NCBI GenBank assembly: GCA_026985755.1
Contig: JALSPX010000182.1
Coordinates: 1 to 9,905, forward strand
Source: Sulfurovum sp.
Lineage (GTDB): Bacteria > Campylobacterota > Campylobacteria > Campylobacterales > Sulfurovaceae
Direction: 5' to 3'
Length of the DNA: 9,905 nucleotides
Position numbers and translations under genes: made by a program. The notes under the pieces are model-generated. The model searched no databases, had not been told where the DNA came from, and saw only the letters and a list, made by a program, of their open reading frames with translations. Numbering within the stretch: position 1 is the stretch's first letter; each line of letters begins with the position of its first letter. Positions 1 to 6,478 of this stretch are shown here, in pieces.

Positions 1-187
1 CTTATCCCAAACACTGCAAACTGCATTATCAGTAGGAAAACGACATGGTAAAGTAGCTATTTTAGAAATCAATACAAAAAAAATGATACAAGAAGGTCAT
101 ACATTTTATCAATCTCAAAATGGTGTTTGGCTAATAGATTTTGTGCCTACGGAGTTTATAAAAAGAAGAGAAGAAGATATATGCTAA
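1..187 (+). CDS. kptA: RNA 2'-phosphotransferase (Tpt1/KptA family), 3' end only
   Basis: Only the last 61 codons are present, read from position 2 to a TAA at 185-187; the gene enters from the left. The segment VGKRHGK (fragment residues 11-17), a central hydrophobic strand, then GVWLIDFVP (residues 41-49) match the C-terminal half of Tpt1/KptA proteins. These enzymes move a 2'-phosphate from an RNA splice junction to NAD+, releasing ADP-ribose 1'',2''-cyclic phosphate. The Arg in KRHG probably corresponds to the conserved phosphate/NAD-contacting arginine of the family, but the N-terminal catalytic residues lie outside the window. Bacteria lack the tRNA splicing that uses this enzyme in fungi, and bacterial copies are patchily distributed, which suggests an accessory gene. 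Its stop overlaps the next start (ATGCTAA). The family call is from remembered motifs and is fairly secure. Confidence 0.88.
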   Translation, partial: LSQTLQTALSVGKRHGKVAILEINTKKMIQEGHTFYQSQNGVWLIDFVPTEFIKRREEDIC

Positions 188-660
188 ATAAATTAATAAA
201 TATAGAAATAGACCTATTGATATATCCACTAATAAGCATATTAAAATGTATTTTTAAAAGAAAAAACAACACCATATCAGAAGAAAAAGAGCATAAGATA
301 AAATTATTTGACACTGTAAATAGTGAGCCTGTCATTCAAAATGAAACAGTAAACTATGCTATAACAGAGATTACCGAATACTATATTGAGCATATATTTT
401 GTGATTATCAAACATTCATAGGCTCTATTTCGCACATAGTAGAAGCTTTACCAAATATAGAGAGCATAGAAAGGCATAAAAATAAAATAGATGTCAAATT
501 TATAGATTTAGAAGATATAACAATTCAACTAGATAACTATCGTATTTCAATTTTCTTATATGATATAATAAAATCTACACCACTCAAAGAGGTAGAAATG
601 ATTATGCATGTATTTAAAGATAAAATAAACTCCTTCATTAACCACACGGAATCAACATGA
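181..660 (+). CDS. hypothetical protein of 159 residues
   Basis: I do not recognise this protein. The ATG at 181 is chosen because a GAAGAAG-type ribosome binding site lies just upstream and the start overlaps the kptA stop by 7 bases; an upstream in-frame TTG at 127 would lie deep inside kptA. Residues about 5-24 are hydrophobic, ending in a basic Lys-Arg-Lys patch (about 25-27), so a membrane-associated N-terminus is possible. The rest is soluble and rich in Ile, Glu and Lys, with predicted-looking beta (IDVKFIDLEDITIQL) and helical segments. There are no catalytic motifs I can name. It is more A+T-rich than aroE, which follows it and whose ATG overlaps its TGA as ATGA. The tight coupling with kptA suggests the two arrived together as an accessory pair ahead of aroE, but no function can be assigned. 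Confidence 0.75.
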   Translation: MLNKLINIEIDLLIYPLISILKCIFKRKNNTISEEKEHKIKLFDTVNSEPVIQNETVNYAITEITEYYIEHIFCDYQTFIGSISHIVEALPNIESIERHKNKIDVKFIDLEDITIQLDNYRISIFLYDIIKSTPLKEVEMIMHVFKDKINSFINHTEST

Positions 661-1469
661 AAGAACTTTTTGCAATCTTCGGTAACCCTGTTGCTCACTC
701 CAAATCGCCTCTTATGCATAATCTTGCCTTTGAGGGGTTGGGGTATGATGCTTGTTATACACGTTATTTACTAGAAAAAGGAGACAAACTCAAAGAGACT
801 TTTTTCTCTTTAGGACTTAAAGGAGTGAATGTCACCGTACCTCACAAAGAAGCAGCTTTTAATGCCTGTGATGTACTTGACCCCTTTGCACAAAAGATTG
901 GTGTGGTCAATACTATTGTAGAGCGTGATGGCTTGCTTTATGGATATAACACAGACGCACCTGGTTTCTTGAAGGCTATTTCAGAATTTACAGAGATTAA
1001 AACGGTACTCTTTTTAGGCGCAGGTGGTACGGCACAGTCAACGTCAAGTATCTTACGTGATGAAGGCTATGAAGTGACTCTGCTCAACAGAAGTGAGGGA
1101 CGCTTGGAGAAATATAGTAAAGATGGATTTCAAACCTATACCTTTGACACATTTCCCCTTGATGATACTGCTTCTACACAGTTTGACTTGGTCATCAATA
1201 TGACTTCTGCAGGGCTAGAAGACGATAACCTCCCTGCACCCAAAGAGATACTTGAAGCAGTCATACCCCAATCCAAAGCATGTGTGGATGTCATCTATGG
1301 TAAAGAGACACCCTTTTTAAAACTCTCTAAACGTTATAATAAACCCACCAAAGATGGATCTGATATGCTGCTATATCAAGGTATCATTGCCTTTGAGTAT
1401 TTTACCCATCATCAATATATATTTGATAAAATCAGACTCCATATGCAAAAAGCATTTGATTTTAATTAA
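657..1469 (+). CDS. aroE: shikimate dehydrogenase (NADP+)
   Basis: Reduces 3-dehydroshikimate to shikimate with NADPH, the fourth step of the shikimate pathway, in the cytoplasm. The 270 residues match the usual AroE length. The shikimate-binding SKSP is at residues 15-18, NVTVPHK at 58-64 with catalytic Lys64, and GYNTDAPGF at 96-104 with catalytic Asp100. The Rossmann-fold glycine loop GAGGTAQS is at 121-128. The NADP 2'-phosphate contact is NRS (144-146), followed by Arg149, close to the usual NRT. A C-terminal QGIIAFEYF segment near residue 240 is the expected substrate-side helix. The ATG at 657 overlaps the previous stop (ATGA) with only a weak CGGA upstream, so translation is probably coupled to the 159-residue gene. 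Thirty-nine bases separate it from the response regulator. Confidence 0.96.
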   Translation: MKELFAIFGNPVAHSKSPLMHNLAFEGLGYDACYTRYLLEKGDKLKETFFSLGLKGVNVTVPHKEAAFNACDVLDPFAQKIGVVNTIVERDGLLYGYNTDAPGFLKAISEFTEIKTVLFLGAGGTAQSTSSILRDEGYEVTLLNRSEGRLEKYSKDGFQTYTFDTFPLDDTASTQFDLVINMTSAGLEDDNLPAPKEILEAVIPQSKACVDVIYGKETPFLKLSKRYNKPTKDGSDMLLYQGIIAFEYFTHHQYIFDKIRLHMQKAFDFN

Positions 1470-1508
1470 CCTTTAATAAGTACAATATCATAAAAAGGAG
1501 TCTTTCAC

Positions 1509-2177
1509 GTGATAAATATACTAATGATAGAAGATGACCCAGAATTCGCAGAACTACTTGCGGAGTATCTGTCACAGTACGATATAAAAGTCACCAATTT
1601 TGAAGACCCATATCTAGGGCTCAGTGCTGGAGTAAAAAAATATGATTTACTCATACTCGATTTAACACTCCCCGGCATGGATGGACTAGAGGTGTGTGAA
1701 GAGGTGATACGTAAATATGATATACCTGTCATTATCTCTTCTGCTCGTTCCGATATCAATGATAAGGTAGAGGCACTTGCCATTGGAGCAGATGACTACC
1801 TGCCTAAACCTTATGACCCCAAAGAGATGTATGCACGTATTATGTCACTACTGAGACGATACTCAAAGCTTCAAGATACAGCATCTACTGTACCAGAGGG
1901 TGACTTTGAAATCAAAGGAGATACTATCTATTTTAAAGGCAGTGCGCTCAATTTAACACCTGCAGAGTTTGAAGTGCTCTCTTTGCTAGTAAAACATCAG
2001 GGTATTACCCAGTCACGTGAGCAAATCATCAATACCTCTGGCAATATGAGTATAGACTCTCAAGGTAAAAGCCTTGATGTCATCATCTCTAAGATACGCT
2101 CCAAACTTGGAGAAAAAGAGGAGAGTGACAGTAAACGTATACAAGCTGTACGAGGGATAGGATACAAGCTTGTTTAA
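1509..2177 (+). CDS. OmpR-family response regulator, ArsR/CprR type
   Basis: DNA-binding output half of a two-component system. The 222 residues comprise a receiver domain (1 to about 118) and an OmpR-type winged helix (about 128-222). The receiver has the acidic pair Asp9/Asp10, phosphoacceptor Asp51 in LILDLTLPGMDG, switch residues Ser78 and Tyr97, and Lys100 in PKPYDP. The winged helix has the usual LTPAEFEVLSLL helix and ends in the RGIGYKL beta wing. The phrases MIEDD, SSARSD and GADDYLPKPYDPKE resemble, from memory, Helicobacter pylori ArsR (HP0166) and Campylobacter CprR (Cj1227c) more than other OmpR members. The start is GTG at 1509, fixed by AAGGAG at 1495-1500 eight bases upstream. 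The gene overlaps the kinase gene by 8 bases (TTGTTTAA). Target genes cannot be read from the window. Confidence 0.93.
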   Translation: MINILMIEDDPEFAELLAEYLSQYDIKVTNFEDPYLGLSAGVKKYDLLILDLTLPGMDGLEVCEEVIRKYDIPVIISSARSDINDKVEALAIGADDYLPKPYDPKEMYARIMSLLRRYSKLQDTASTVPEGDFEIKGDTIYFKGSALNLTPAEFEVLSLLVKHQGITQSREQIINTSGNMSIDSQGKSLDVIISKIRSKLGEKEESDSKRIQAVRGIGYKLV

Positions 2178-3372
2178 TGGCTTTACCTCCCTCAAAAGCA
2201 AAATTAGACTTGTTTTTTCTCTGACACTGCTTCTTCTTTCTTTTTTATTTATCGGTTCCATACAGTATGACCACCTAAAATATGATGAAGACAATGAAAT
2301 GCATGAACGTCTTGTCACACACTATCTCTATAACTATTTTCTTATTTATGGGAAAATAGATGAGGCATATTTAGAGTCTCAGAATTTTTCTCTCATCAAA
2401 GACAAGGCAAAAATTGTTCAAATAGAACATTATTTCAAAGATAGAGACAAAAACAGAAGTAAAAAATATGCTGTTGAAACGTATAAACTACAACGCATTA
2501 TTCTTATAGACAATGAAAAATTTAAACTTTTTTTACAAAACAAAAATAAACCAAAATTCCCTGTAAAACGTATTATTCTTTTTAGTATTGTATTTTTCCT
2601 GCTCATTATGCTCTATTTTTGGGTGATGCAAAGTTTAAAGCCACTCTCTGTACTTAAAAATAAAATAAAAACATTTTCTGAAGGCAATTTGGAAATAGAT
2701 TGTAAAAGTGATAAACAAGATGAAATCGCTGAAGTTGCCAATGAATTTGACCATGCTGTTACAACCATACGTGAACTTATACAATCTCGACAACTCTTTT
2801 TGCGTGCCATCATGCATGAGCTAAAGACACCTATAGGCAAGGGTAGACTTATCGCAGAGATGCTTCCAGATGAAAAAAACAAAGCACGAATGCATAGCAT
2901 TTTTGAACGTTTAAATCTTCTCATAGATGAGTTTGCAAAAATAGAAAAAATCACCTCAAAGAAATTTAAACTAAATGTAAAACCCTACAAGATGAGTGAT
3001 ATTGTAGAGGGTAGTATTGATTTACTGATGATAGATAACCCCAAAGAACTTATCATGCTACAAACTATCAATGACTACTCTATTGACGTAGATTTTGAAC
3101 TCTTTACACTGGTCATAAAAAATCTACTTGACAATGCAATAAAATATAAAAGTAGTGAAAAAATAATCGTTCAAATTAACAATCATAAAATAGCCATTGT
3201 TAACAAAGGGGAAGCACTCTCAGAGCCAATGGATAATTACTATAAGCCATTCCATACATCCAAGCAAGGTTTAGGTTTAGGTCTATATATTGTCAAGAGT
3301 ATTTTAGATATTCATAAAATGAAAATATTTTATAAGCATGAAGAGGGAGAAAATATATTTACCATCACATAG
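2170..3372 (+). CDS. sensor histidine kinase, ArsS/CprS type
   Basis: Membrane kinase partner of the preceding regulator, 400 residues. Transmembrane segment 1 is at about 12-31, an extracytoplasmic sensor at about 32-131, transmembrane segment 2 at about 134-154, and a HAMP-like linker follows to about 205. The HisKA helix carries MHELKTP with phosphoacceptor His216. The ATPase domain has the N box NLLDNAIKY (318-326), an F-box-like YYKPFHTS (357-364) and the G2 box GLGLGLYIV (367-375). The G1 box is degenerate: VNKGEAL (344-350) where DxGxG is usual. The sensor has four histidines (35, 45, 51, 87), of interest because H. pylori ArsS senses acid. The start is TTG at 2170, supported by AGGGATAGGA at 2153-2162 and by overlap with the regulator stop; a later Met44 start would remove transmembrane segment 1. 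No in-frame ATG precedes that. Confidence 0.92.
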   Translation: MFNGFTSLKSKIRLVFSLTLLLLSFLFIGSIQYDHLKYDEDNEMHERLVTHYLYNYFLIYGKIDEAYLESQNFSLIKDKAKIVQIEHYFKDRDKNRSKKYAVETYKLQRIILIDNEKFKLFLQNKNKPKFPVKRIILFSIVFFLLIMLYFWVMQSLKPLSVLKNKIKTFSEGNLEIDCKSDKQDEIAEVANEFDHAVTTIRELIQSRQLFLRAIMHELKTPIGKGRLIAEMLPDEKNKARMHSIFERLNLLIDEFAKIEKITSKKFKLNVKPYKMSDIVEGSIDLLMIDNPKELIMLQTINDYSIDVDFELFTLVIKNLLDNAIKYKSSEKIIVQINNHKIAIVNKGEALSEPMDNYYKPFHTSKQGLGLGLYIVKSILDIHKMKIFYKHEEGENIFTIT

Positions 3373-3379
3373 AATGTAG

Positions 3380-3401
3380 GGGCAGACCCACATGTCTGCC
3401 C
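3380..3401. terminator. 8-bp perfect hairpin between convergent genes
   Basis: GGGCAGAC (3380-3387) pairs perfectly with GTCTGCCC (3394-3401) around a CCACAT loop. It lies 8 bases after the kinase stop and 22 bases beyond the aroG stop on the other strand, where a bidirectional terminator would be expected. Neither side has a clear T-run (TTCAATCTCT on +, CTACATTCT on -), so it is atypical for an intrinsic terminator and may instead be a dispersed palindromic repeat (see the related hairpin at 4782-4795). Confidence 0.55.
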
Positions 3402-3422
3402 TTCAATCTCTATAAATACAAC

Positions 3423-4766
3423 TTACGCCTGCGTAATCGTATCCGAAAGCATAAATGAAAGCTCCAATGCTTGAGAAGCGTTGAGTCTAGGGTCACACTG
3501 TGTATGATAACGACTAGCAAGCCCCTCATCATCAATAGGACATGAAGTACTCCCTGTACACTCTGTGACATCATTGCCCGTCATCTCTAGGTGTATCCCT
3601 GCTGCAATCGTACCATGTTCTTTATGGATGGCAAAAAACTGCTCTACTTCAGAAAGAATATTATCAAAATTTCTTGTTTTATATCCAGTAGAAGACTTCT
3701 CTACATTTCCATGCATTGGGTCAATAGTCCATACGACATTTAACCCTGCATCTCTTACTTTTTTGAGTAAAGGTGGGTATGCCTCTGCAATTTTAGATGC
3801 CCCCATACGCACAATAAGATTGAGTCTTCCCTCTTCATTGTCAGGGTTCAGTGCCTCTATAAGCGCGATAAGTTCATCTTCGCCCATAGATGGTCCGACC
3901 TTGCAGCCAATAGGGTTTTTAATCCCCCTAAAGTACTCTATATGGGCTTCTTTCAAATCTCTTGTTCTGTCCCCTATCCATAGCATATGTGCAGAACAGT
4001 CATAGTACTCACCCGTCTCAGTATCTTTTCTTGTCAATGCCTCTTCATAATTAAGCAATAAGGCTTCATGTGAAGTATAGAGCGTTGTTTGATGGAGCTG
4101 AGGCATGATGTCAGACGTAAGCCCACATGCTGCCATAAATTTCATCGCATGATCAATTTTATTAGAGAGTTCATCATACTTTTTACCTAGTGTATTATCT
4201 TTAATAAATTCCAAGTTCCACTGATGTACTTTGTTTAAGTCTGCTAAGCCACCACGTGAAAATGCGCGCAATAAATTGAGTGTAGCTGCAGACTGGTTAT
4301 AGGCTTTTATCATATTCTCAGGGTTTGGTACACGTGCTGCTTCATCAAACGCTATCCCATTAATGATGTCTCCACGATACGAAGGCATTTTTACCCCATC
4401 TTTCTCTTCAAAATCAGAGCTTCTTGGCTTGGCAAACTGTCCTGCTATACGCCCTACTTTTACTACAGGTTTACCTGTAGAGTACATAAGTACCATATTC
4501 ATCTGTAGCATAAGTTTAAAAAGGTTTTTAATATTCTTCGCATTAAAATCAGAAAAACTTTCTGCACAGTCTCCACCTTGGAGTAGAAATGCTTCACCAC
4601 GTCCTGCAGCTGCAAGCTTCTCCTTGAGTCTTCTGGCTTCACCCGCAAAAATAAGTGGTGGGTAAGATGCCAATGTCTCTTCTACCTCTTTGAGTTTTGC
4701 TTGGTCTTCATATGTTGGTTGTTGCTTTATAGGAAATGCTCTCCAGCTACTTGGTGTCCAACTCAT
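3423..4766 (-). CDS. aroG: 3-deoxy-7-phosphoheptulonate synthase, type II (AroAII class)
   Basis: Condenses phosphoenolpyruvate and erythrose 4-phosphate to DAHP, the committed first step of the shikimate pathway. The 447 residues belong to the plant/mycobacterial-type class, unrelated in sequence to E. coli AroF/G/H. Class signatures include GRGEAFLLQGGDCAESF (55-71), VKVGRIAGQFAKPRS (102-116), YRGD (130-133), WIGDRTR (263-269), GCKVGP (287-292), DPMHGN (349-354) and GIHLEMTGNDVTECTG (390-405). The expected metal ligands are Cys67, His352, Glu394 and Asp425. The ATG at 4766 has AAGGAT (complement of 4772-4777) five bases upstream. The gene is monocistronic, with its own promoter and a small hairpin in a short leader. 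In many genomes this class is named aroF or aroG; the symbol is less certain than the enzyme. Confidence 0.96.
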   Translation of the reverse strand: MSWTPSSWRAFPIKQQPTYEDQAKLKEVEETLASYPPLIFAGEARRLKEKLAAAGRGEAFLLQGGDCAESFSDFNAKNIKNLFKLMLQMNMVLMYSTGKPVVKVGRIAGQFAKPRSSDFEEKDGVKMPSYRGDIINGIAFDEAARVPNPENMIKAYNQSAATLNLLRAFSRGGLADLNKVHQWNLEFIKDNTLGKKYDELSNKIDHAMKFMAACGLTSDIMPQLHQTTLYTSHEALLLNYEEALTRKDTETGEYYDCSAHMLWIGDRTRDLKEAHIEYFRGIKNPIGCKVGPSMGEDELIALIEALNPDNEEGRLNLIVRMGASKIAEAYPPLLKKVRDAGLNVVWTIDPMHGNVEKSSTGYKTRNFDNILSEVEQFFAIHKEHGTIAAGIHLEMTGNDVTECTGSTSCPIDDEGLASRYHTQCDPRLNASQALELSFMLSDTITQA

Positions 4767-4781
4767 AGTTTATCCTTATAG

Positions 4782-4795
4782 GGGCATGTATGCCC
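4782..4795 (-). other. small hairpin in the aroG 5' leader
   Basis: GGGCAT (4782-4787) and ATGCCC (4790-4795) form an inverted repeat; in RNA, five pairs with a four-base loop are realistic. From the predicted start near 4806, the hairpin begins about 12 bases into the message and ends a few bases before the AAGGAT ribosome binding site. It could protect the 5' end or modulate translation. Its outer bases TAGGGGCA...TGCCC are shared with the hairpin at 3377-3401. Confidence 0.45.
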
Positions 4796-4812
4796 AAAAA
4801 ATTAATGCAATG

Positions 4813-4841
4813 ATTATAGCTTAAAAAAGATGAAAAAGTAA
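4813..4841 (-). promoter_or_regulatory. predicted aroG promoter
   Basis: On the - strand a perfect TATAAT (complement of 4813-4818) lies 17 bases from a weak TTACTT (complement of 4836-4841), with T-rich sequence between, as is common for Campylobacterota sigma70 promoters. Transcription would start near 4806, giving a leader of about 40 bases before the aroG ATG. Confidence 0.6.
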
Positions 4842-4879
4842 GCAGTAGCGAGCATTGTAAAAAAATGTAAAAAATTTAG

Positions 4880-4893
4880 TAACATTTATGTTA
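4880..4893. promoter_or_regulatory. 14-bp palindrome upstream of the aroG promoter
   Basis: TAACAT (4880-4885) and ATGTTA (4888-4893) are perfect inverted arms around TT. It is centred about 80 bases upstream of the predicted aroG start. The symmetry fits a dimeric regulator site, but one short A+T-rich palindrome in a gap this size can arise by chance, and no regulator can be named. Confidence 0.25.
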
Positions 4894-4922
4894 TATTTAA
4901 GAAAAAATATGCCTTTTCACAT

Positions 4923-4942
4923 GGTGAATAAGTTGTGAATAA
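4923..4942 (-). other. tandem DnaA-box-like nonamers
   Basis: The complement of 4934-4942 is TTATTCACA, an exact match to the DnaA box consensus TTATNCACA. The complement of 4923-4931 is TTATTCACC, one mismatch away. The two are in the same orientation and 11 bp apart, about one helical turn, in an A+T-rich intergenic gap. They could bind DnaA. Nothing else about the region suggests a replication origin. Confidence 0.3.
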
Positions 4943-4959
4943 CTCATATTAAATAATGC

Positions 4960-4978
4960 AAGCCTATTTTTAGGGCTT
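4960..4978 (-). terminator. hairpin downstream of cmoA
   Basis: Read on the - strand, AAGCCCTA (complement of 4971-4978), loop AAAA and TAGGCTT (complement of 4960-4966) form a stem with one bulged C, starting 13 bases after the cmoA stop. It is followed by GCATTATTTAA, only moderately T-rich. It probably ends the long - strand unit. Confidence 0.5.
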
Positions 4979-4991
4979 TATCATAATTCGG

Positions 4992-5702
4992 TTACTTTTT
5001 GGCAACAAATGTAACAAAGTTTGCCCATTGGAAAACTGTCTCTATTTTTGTAAATCCAGCATCTTTACACATCTGTATGTTTTCCTTTATCGTAAACGGG
5101 ATAAGCACATTTTCCAAAGCCTCTCTCTTCTGTGCTATCTCATATTCGCTATAGCCTTGCTCTTTTTTATAATCATAATAGATATCTATCATCTGTTTAT
5201 CCAAAACCTTGTTTTCAAAAATCACTTTCTCAGAAAAAATAAACATACCCTCCTCTTTTAAGCCTTGAAAAATCTTCTTCATTAGTTCTAAACGCTGTAT
5301 GGGTCGGATAAACTGTAGTGTATAGTTGGCTACAATAATATCTTCATCTTGATACACGTAGGTTAACATATCTGCAAATTCCAACTCAATATTTGCACCA
5401 AATGCCTGACACTTTTGCGCTGCACGGTCTAGCATGGCTTGAGAATTATCTACGCCTTTAAGTTGCATCGGTACACGCATCTTGGCATGCAGGTCTAGTA
5501 AAAATTTAGCTGTAGATGCACCTAAATCTAAAACTTTTAGTCCTTCTTTTTGCTCTGCCAATATCAGAGATATAATCAACTTTCTCACCTCATCATAAAA
5601 TGGCACTGAACGACTCAACATATCATCAAACACAGAAGCCACCGCTTCATCAAATTCAAATTTCTTATGTATCTTTTGTGTAAATACTTTATCTTTTGGC
5701 AT
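4992..5702 (-). CDS. cmoA: carboxy-S-adenosyl-L-methionine synthase
   Basis: Converts SAM and prephenate to carboxy-SAM, which CmoB uses to carboxymethylate 5-hydroxyuridine at tRNA position 34. The 236 residues fit CmoA. FDEAVASVFDDMLSRSVPFY (17-36) is the family N-terminus. DLGAST (59-64) is the Rossmann motif I, VDNS (84-87) follows strand 2, and NYTLQF (126-131) and SEK (157-159) match family positions. GYSEYEIAQKREALENVL (183-200) matches the conserved helix that includes a carboxylate-contacting arginine in E. coli. Prephenate comes from the pathway in which aroG and aroE act. A strong AGGAGAGGG (complement of about 5708-5716) fixes the start; only 2 bases separate it from the hydrolase stop. 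No cmoB is present in the window. From memory, Campylobacter jejuni has a methyltransferase of this kind beside tlyA-ribF. Confidence 0.92.
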   Translation of the reverse strand: MPKDKVFTQKIHKKFEFDEAVASVFDDMLSRSVPFYDEVRKLIISLILAEQKEGLKVLDLGASTAKFLLDLHAKMRVPMQLKGVDNSQAMLDRAAQKCQAFGANIELEFADMLTYVYQDEDIIVANYTLQFIRPIQRLELMKKIFQGLKEEGMFIFSEKVIFENKVLDKQMIDIYYDYKKEQGYSEYEIAQKREALENVLIPFTIKENIQMCKDAGFTKIETVFQWANFVTFVAKK

Positions 5703-5704
5703 GT

Positions 5705-6478
5705 TTAGCCCTCTCCTATAAAATCTTGCATACTTTTATAATATTTTATATCTGAAGATATATCAATATGTCCTCTATTCTTAATTACGATTACCTTTAA
5801 CTGTTTTGGATCAAACGCCTCTATCAATTTTTGTGTACTGCTCTTGGGAATAACCTGATCTAATGCTGCCACAATAATCAAAGTATCAGCTTTGATCGCC
5901 TTGACGCGGGATAGTGAATCGTAACGTTCATCCAATAAAAAAGATACAGGGTACATTGGATATCTTTCTTGTGCAACATGTAGAATACTATCATATGGAG
6001 TGATGAGTGCCAATTTAGACACATTTCTATGTGCCGCCACATACGTTGCAATACCAGAACCCAAACTTCGACCACCAATGGAGATACGTTTATGTTTCGA
6101 CTTGATAGTATCATACAGTTTTAATGCATCACTGTAAAGCATTTTTTCTCTAGGCTTTCCTGTACTTTTTCCATAACCTCTATAATCCATCAAATAACAA
6201 GTGAATGCTGGAAATTGTTTTGCAACATAATCTGAACTCCCTGCCATAGATTCTCCATTTCCGCCAAAGTAGAGTATAGCATTTTCATGTCCAGGATTCA
6301 ACACATGTACATATATCTCTGCGTCATTAACTTCCAACATAAACCCACCATATTTTGTTTGTACATCGGGGGTCGGATGATAAAGAATTTCATATTTAAA
6401 AATATAAAGTAGTATACCTATCGCTACATAACCCAAAATAAAAGTACCTAGAGCCAATTTCAAATAGCGTTTTAACAT
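5705..6478 (-). CDS. membrane-anchored alpha/beta hydrolase (BEM46/ABHD13-like)
   Basis: Probable serine hydrolase anchored to the inner membrane. Of 257 residues, about 8-27 form one uncleaved-looking transmembrane segment after a basic MLKRYLK start, placing the catalytic domain outside the cytoplasm. The oxyanion strand is LYFGGNG (69-75). A conserved MDYRGYGKSTG (97-107) follows. The nucleophile elbow is GGRSLGSG (135-142) with Ser138, and Asp207 (ALDQVIP) and His237 (RGHID) complete the triad. This arrangement is typical of the BEM46/ABHD13 group, whose substrates are mostly unknown. The ATG overlaps the ribF stop by 7 bases (ATGTTAA) with no good ribosome binding site, so translation is likely coupled to ribF. 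It sits between ribF and cmoA; it has no obvious pathway link to either. Confidence 0.85.
   Translation of the reverse strand: MLKRYLKLALGTFILGYVAIGILLYIFKYEILYHPTPDVQTKYGGFMLEVNDAEIYVHVLNPGHENAILYFGGNGESMAGSSDYVAKQFPAFTCYLMDYRGYGKSTGKPREKMLYSDALKLYDTIKSKHKRISIGGRSLGSGIATYVAAHRNVSKLALITPYDSILHVAQERYPMYPVSFLLDERYDSLSRVKAIKADTLIIVAALDQVIPKSSTQKLIEAFDPKQLKVIVIKNRGHIDISSDIKYYKSMQDFIGEG

Noticed and set aside
127..180. Upstream TTG start for the 159-residue gene, adding 18 residues
   Set aside because: It would overlap kptA by 61 bases. The ATG at 181 has a GAAGAAG ribosome binding site and the short overlap typical of coupled genes.
1456..1486. Possible promoter before the response regulator (TTGATT and TACAAT)
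   Set aside because: The 19-base spacer and poor -35 are weak evidence, and the 39-base gap after aroE also fits co-transcription.
3565..4665. Open frames on the + strand opposite aroG
   Set aside because: They are shadows of a conserved gene, have no ribosome binding sites, and give Ser/Pro/Ile-rich sequences with no recognisable domain.
4923..4942. Chromosomal replication origin
   Set aside because: Only two box-like sites, no unwinding region with repeats, and no dnaA or other origin-linked gene nearby.
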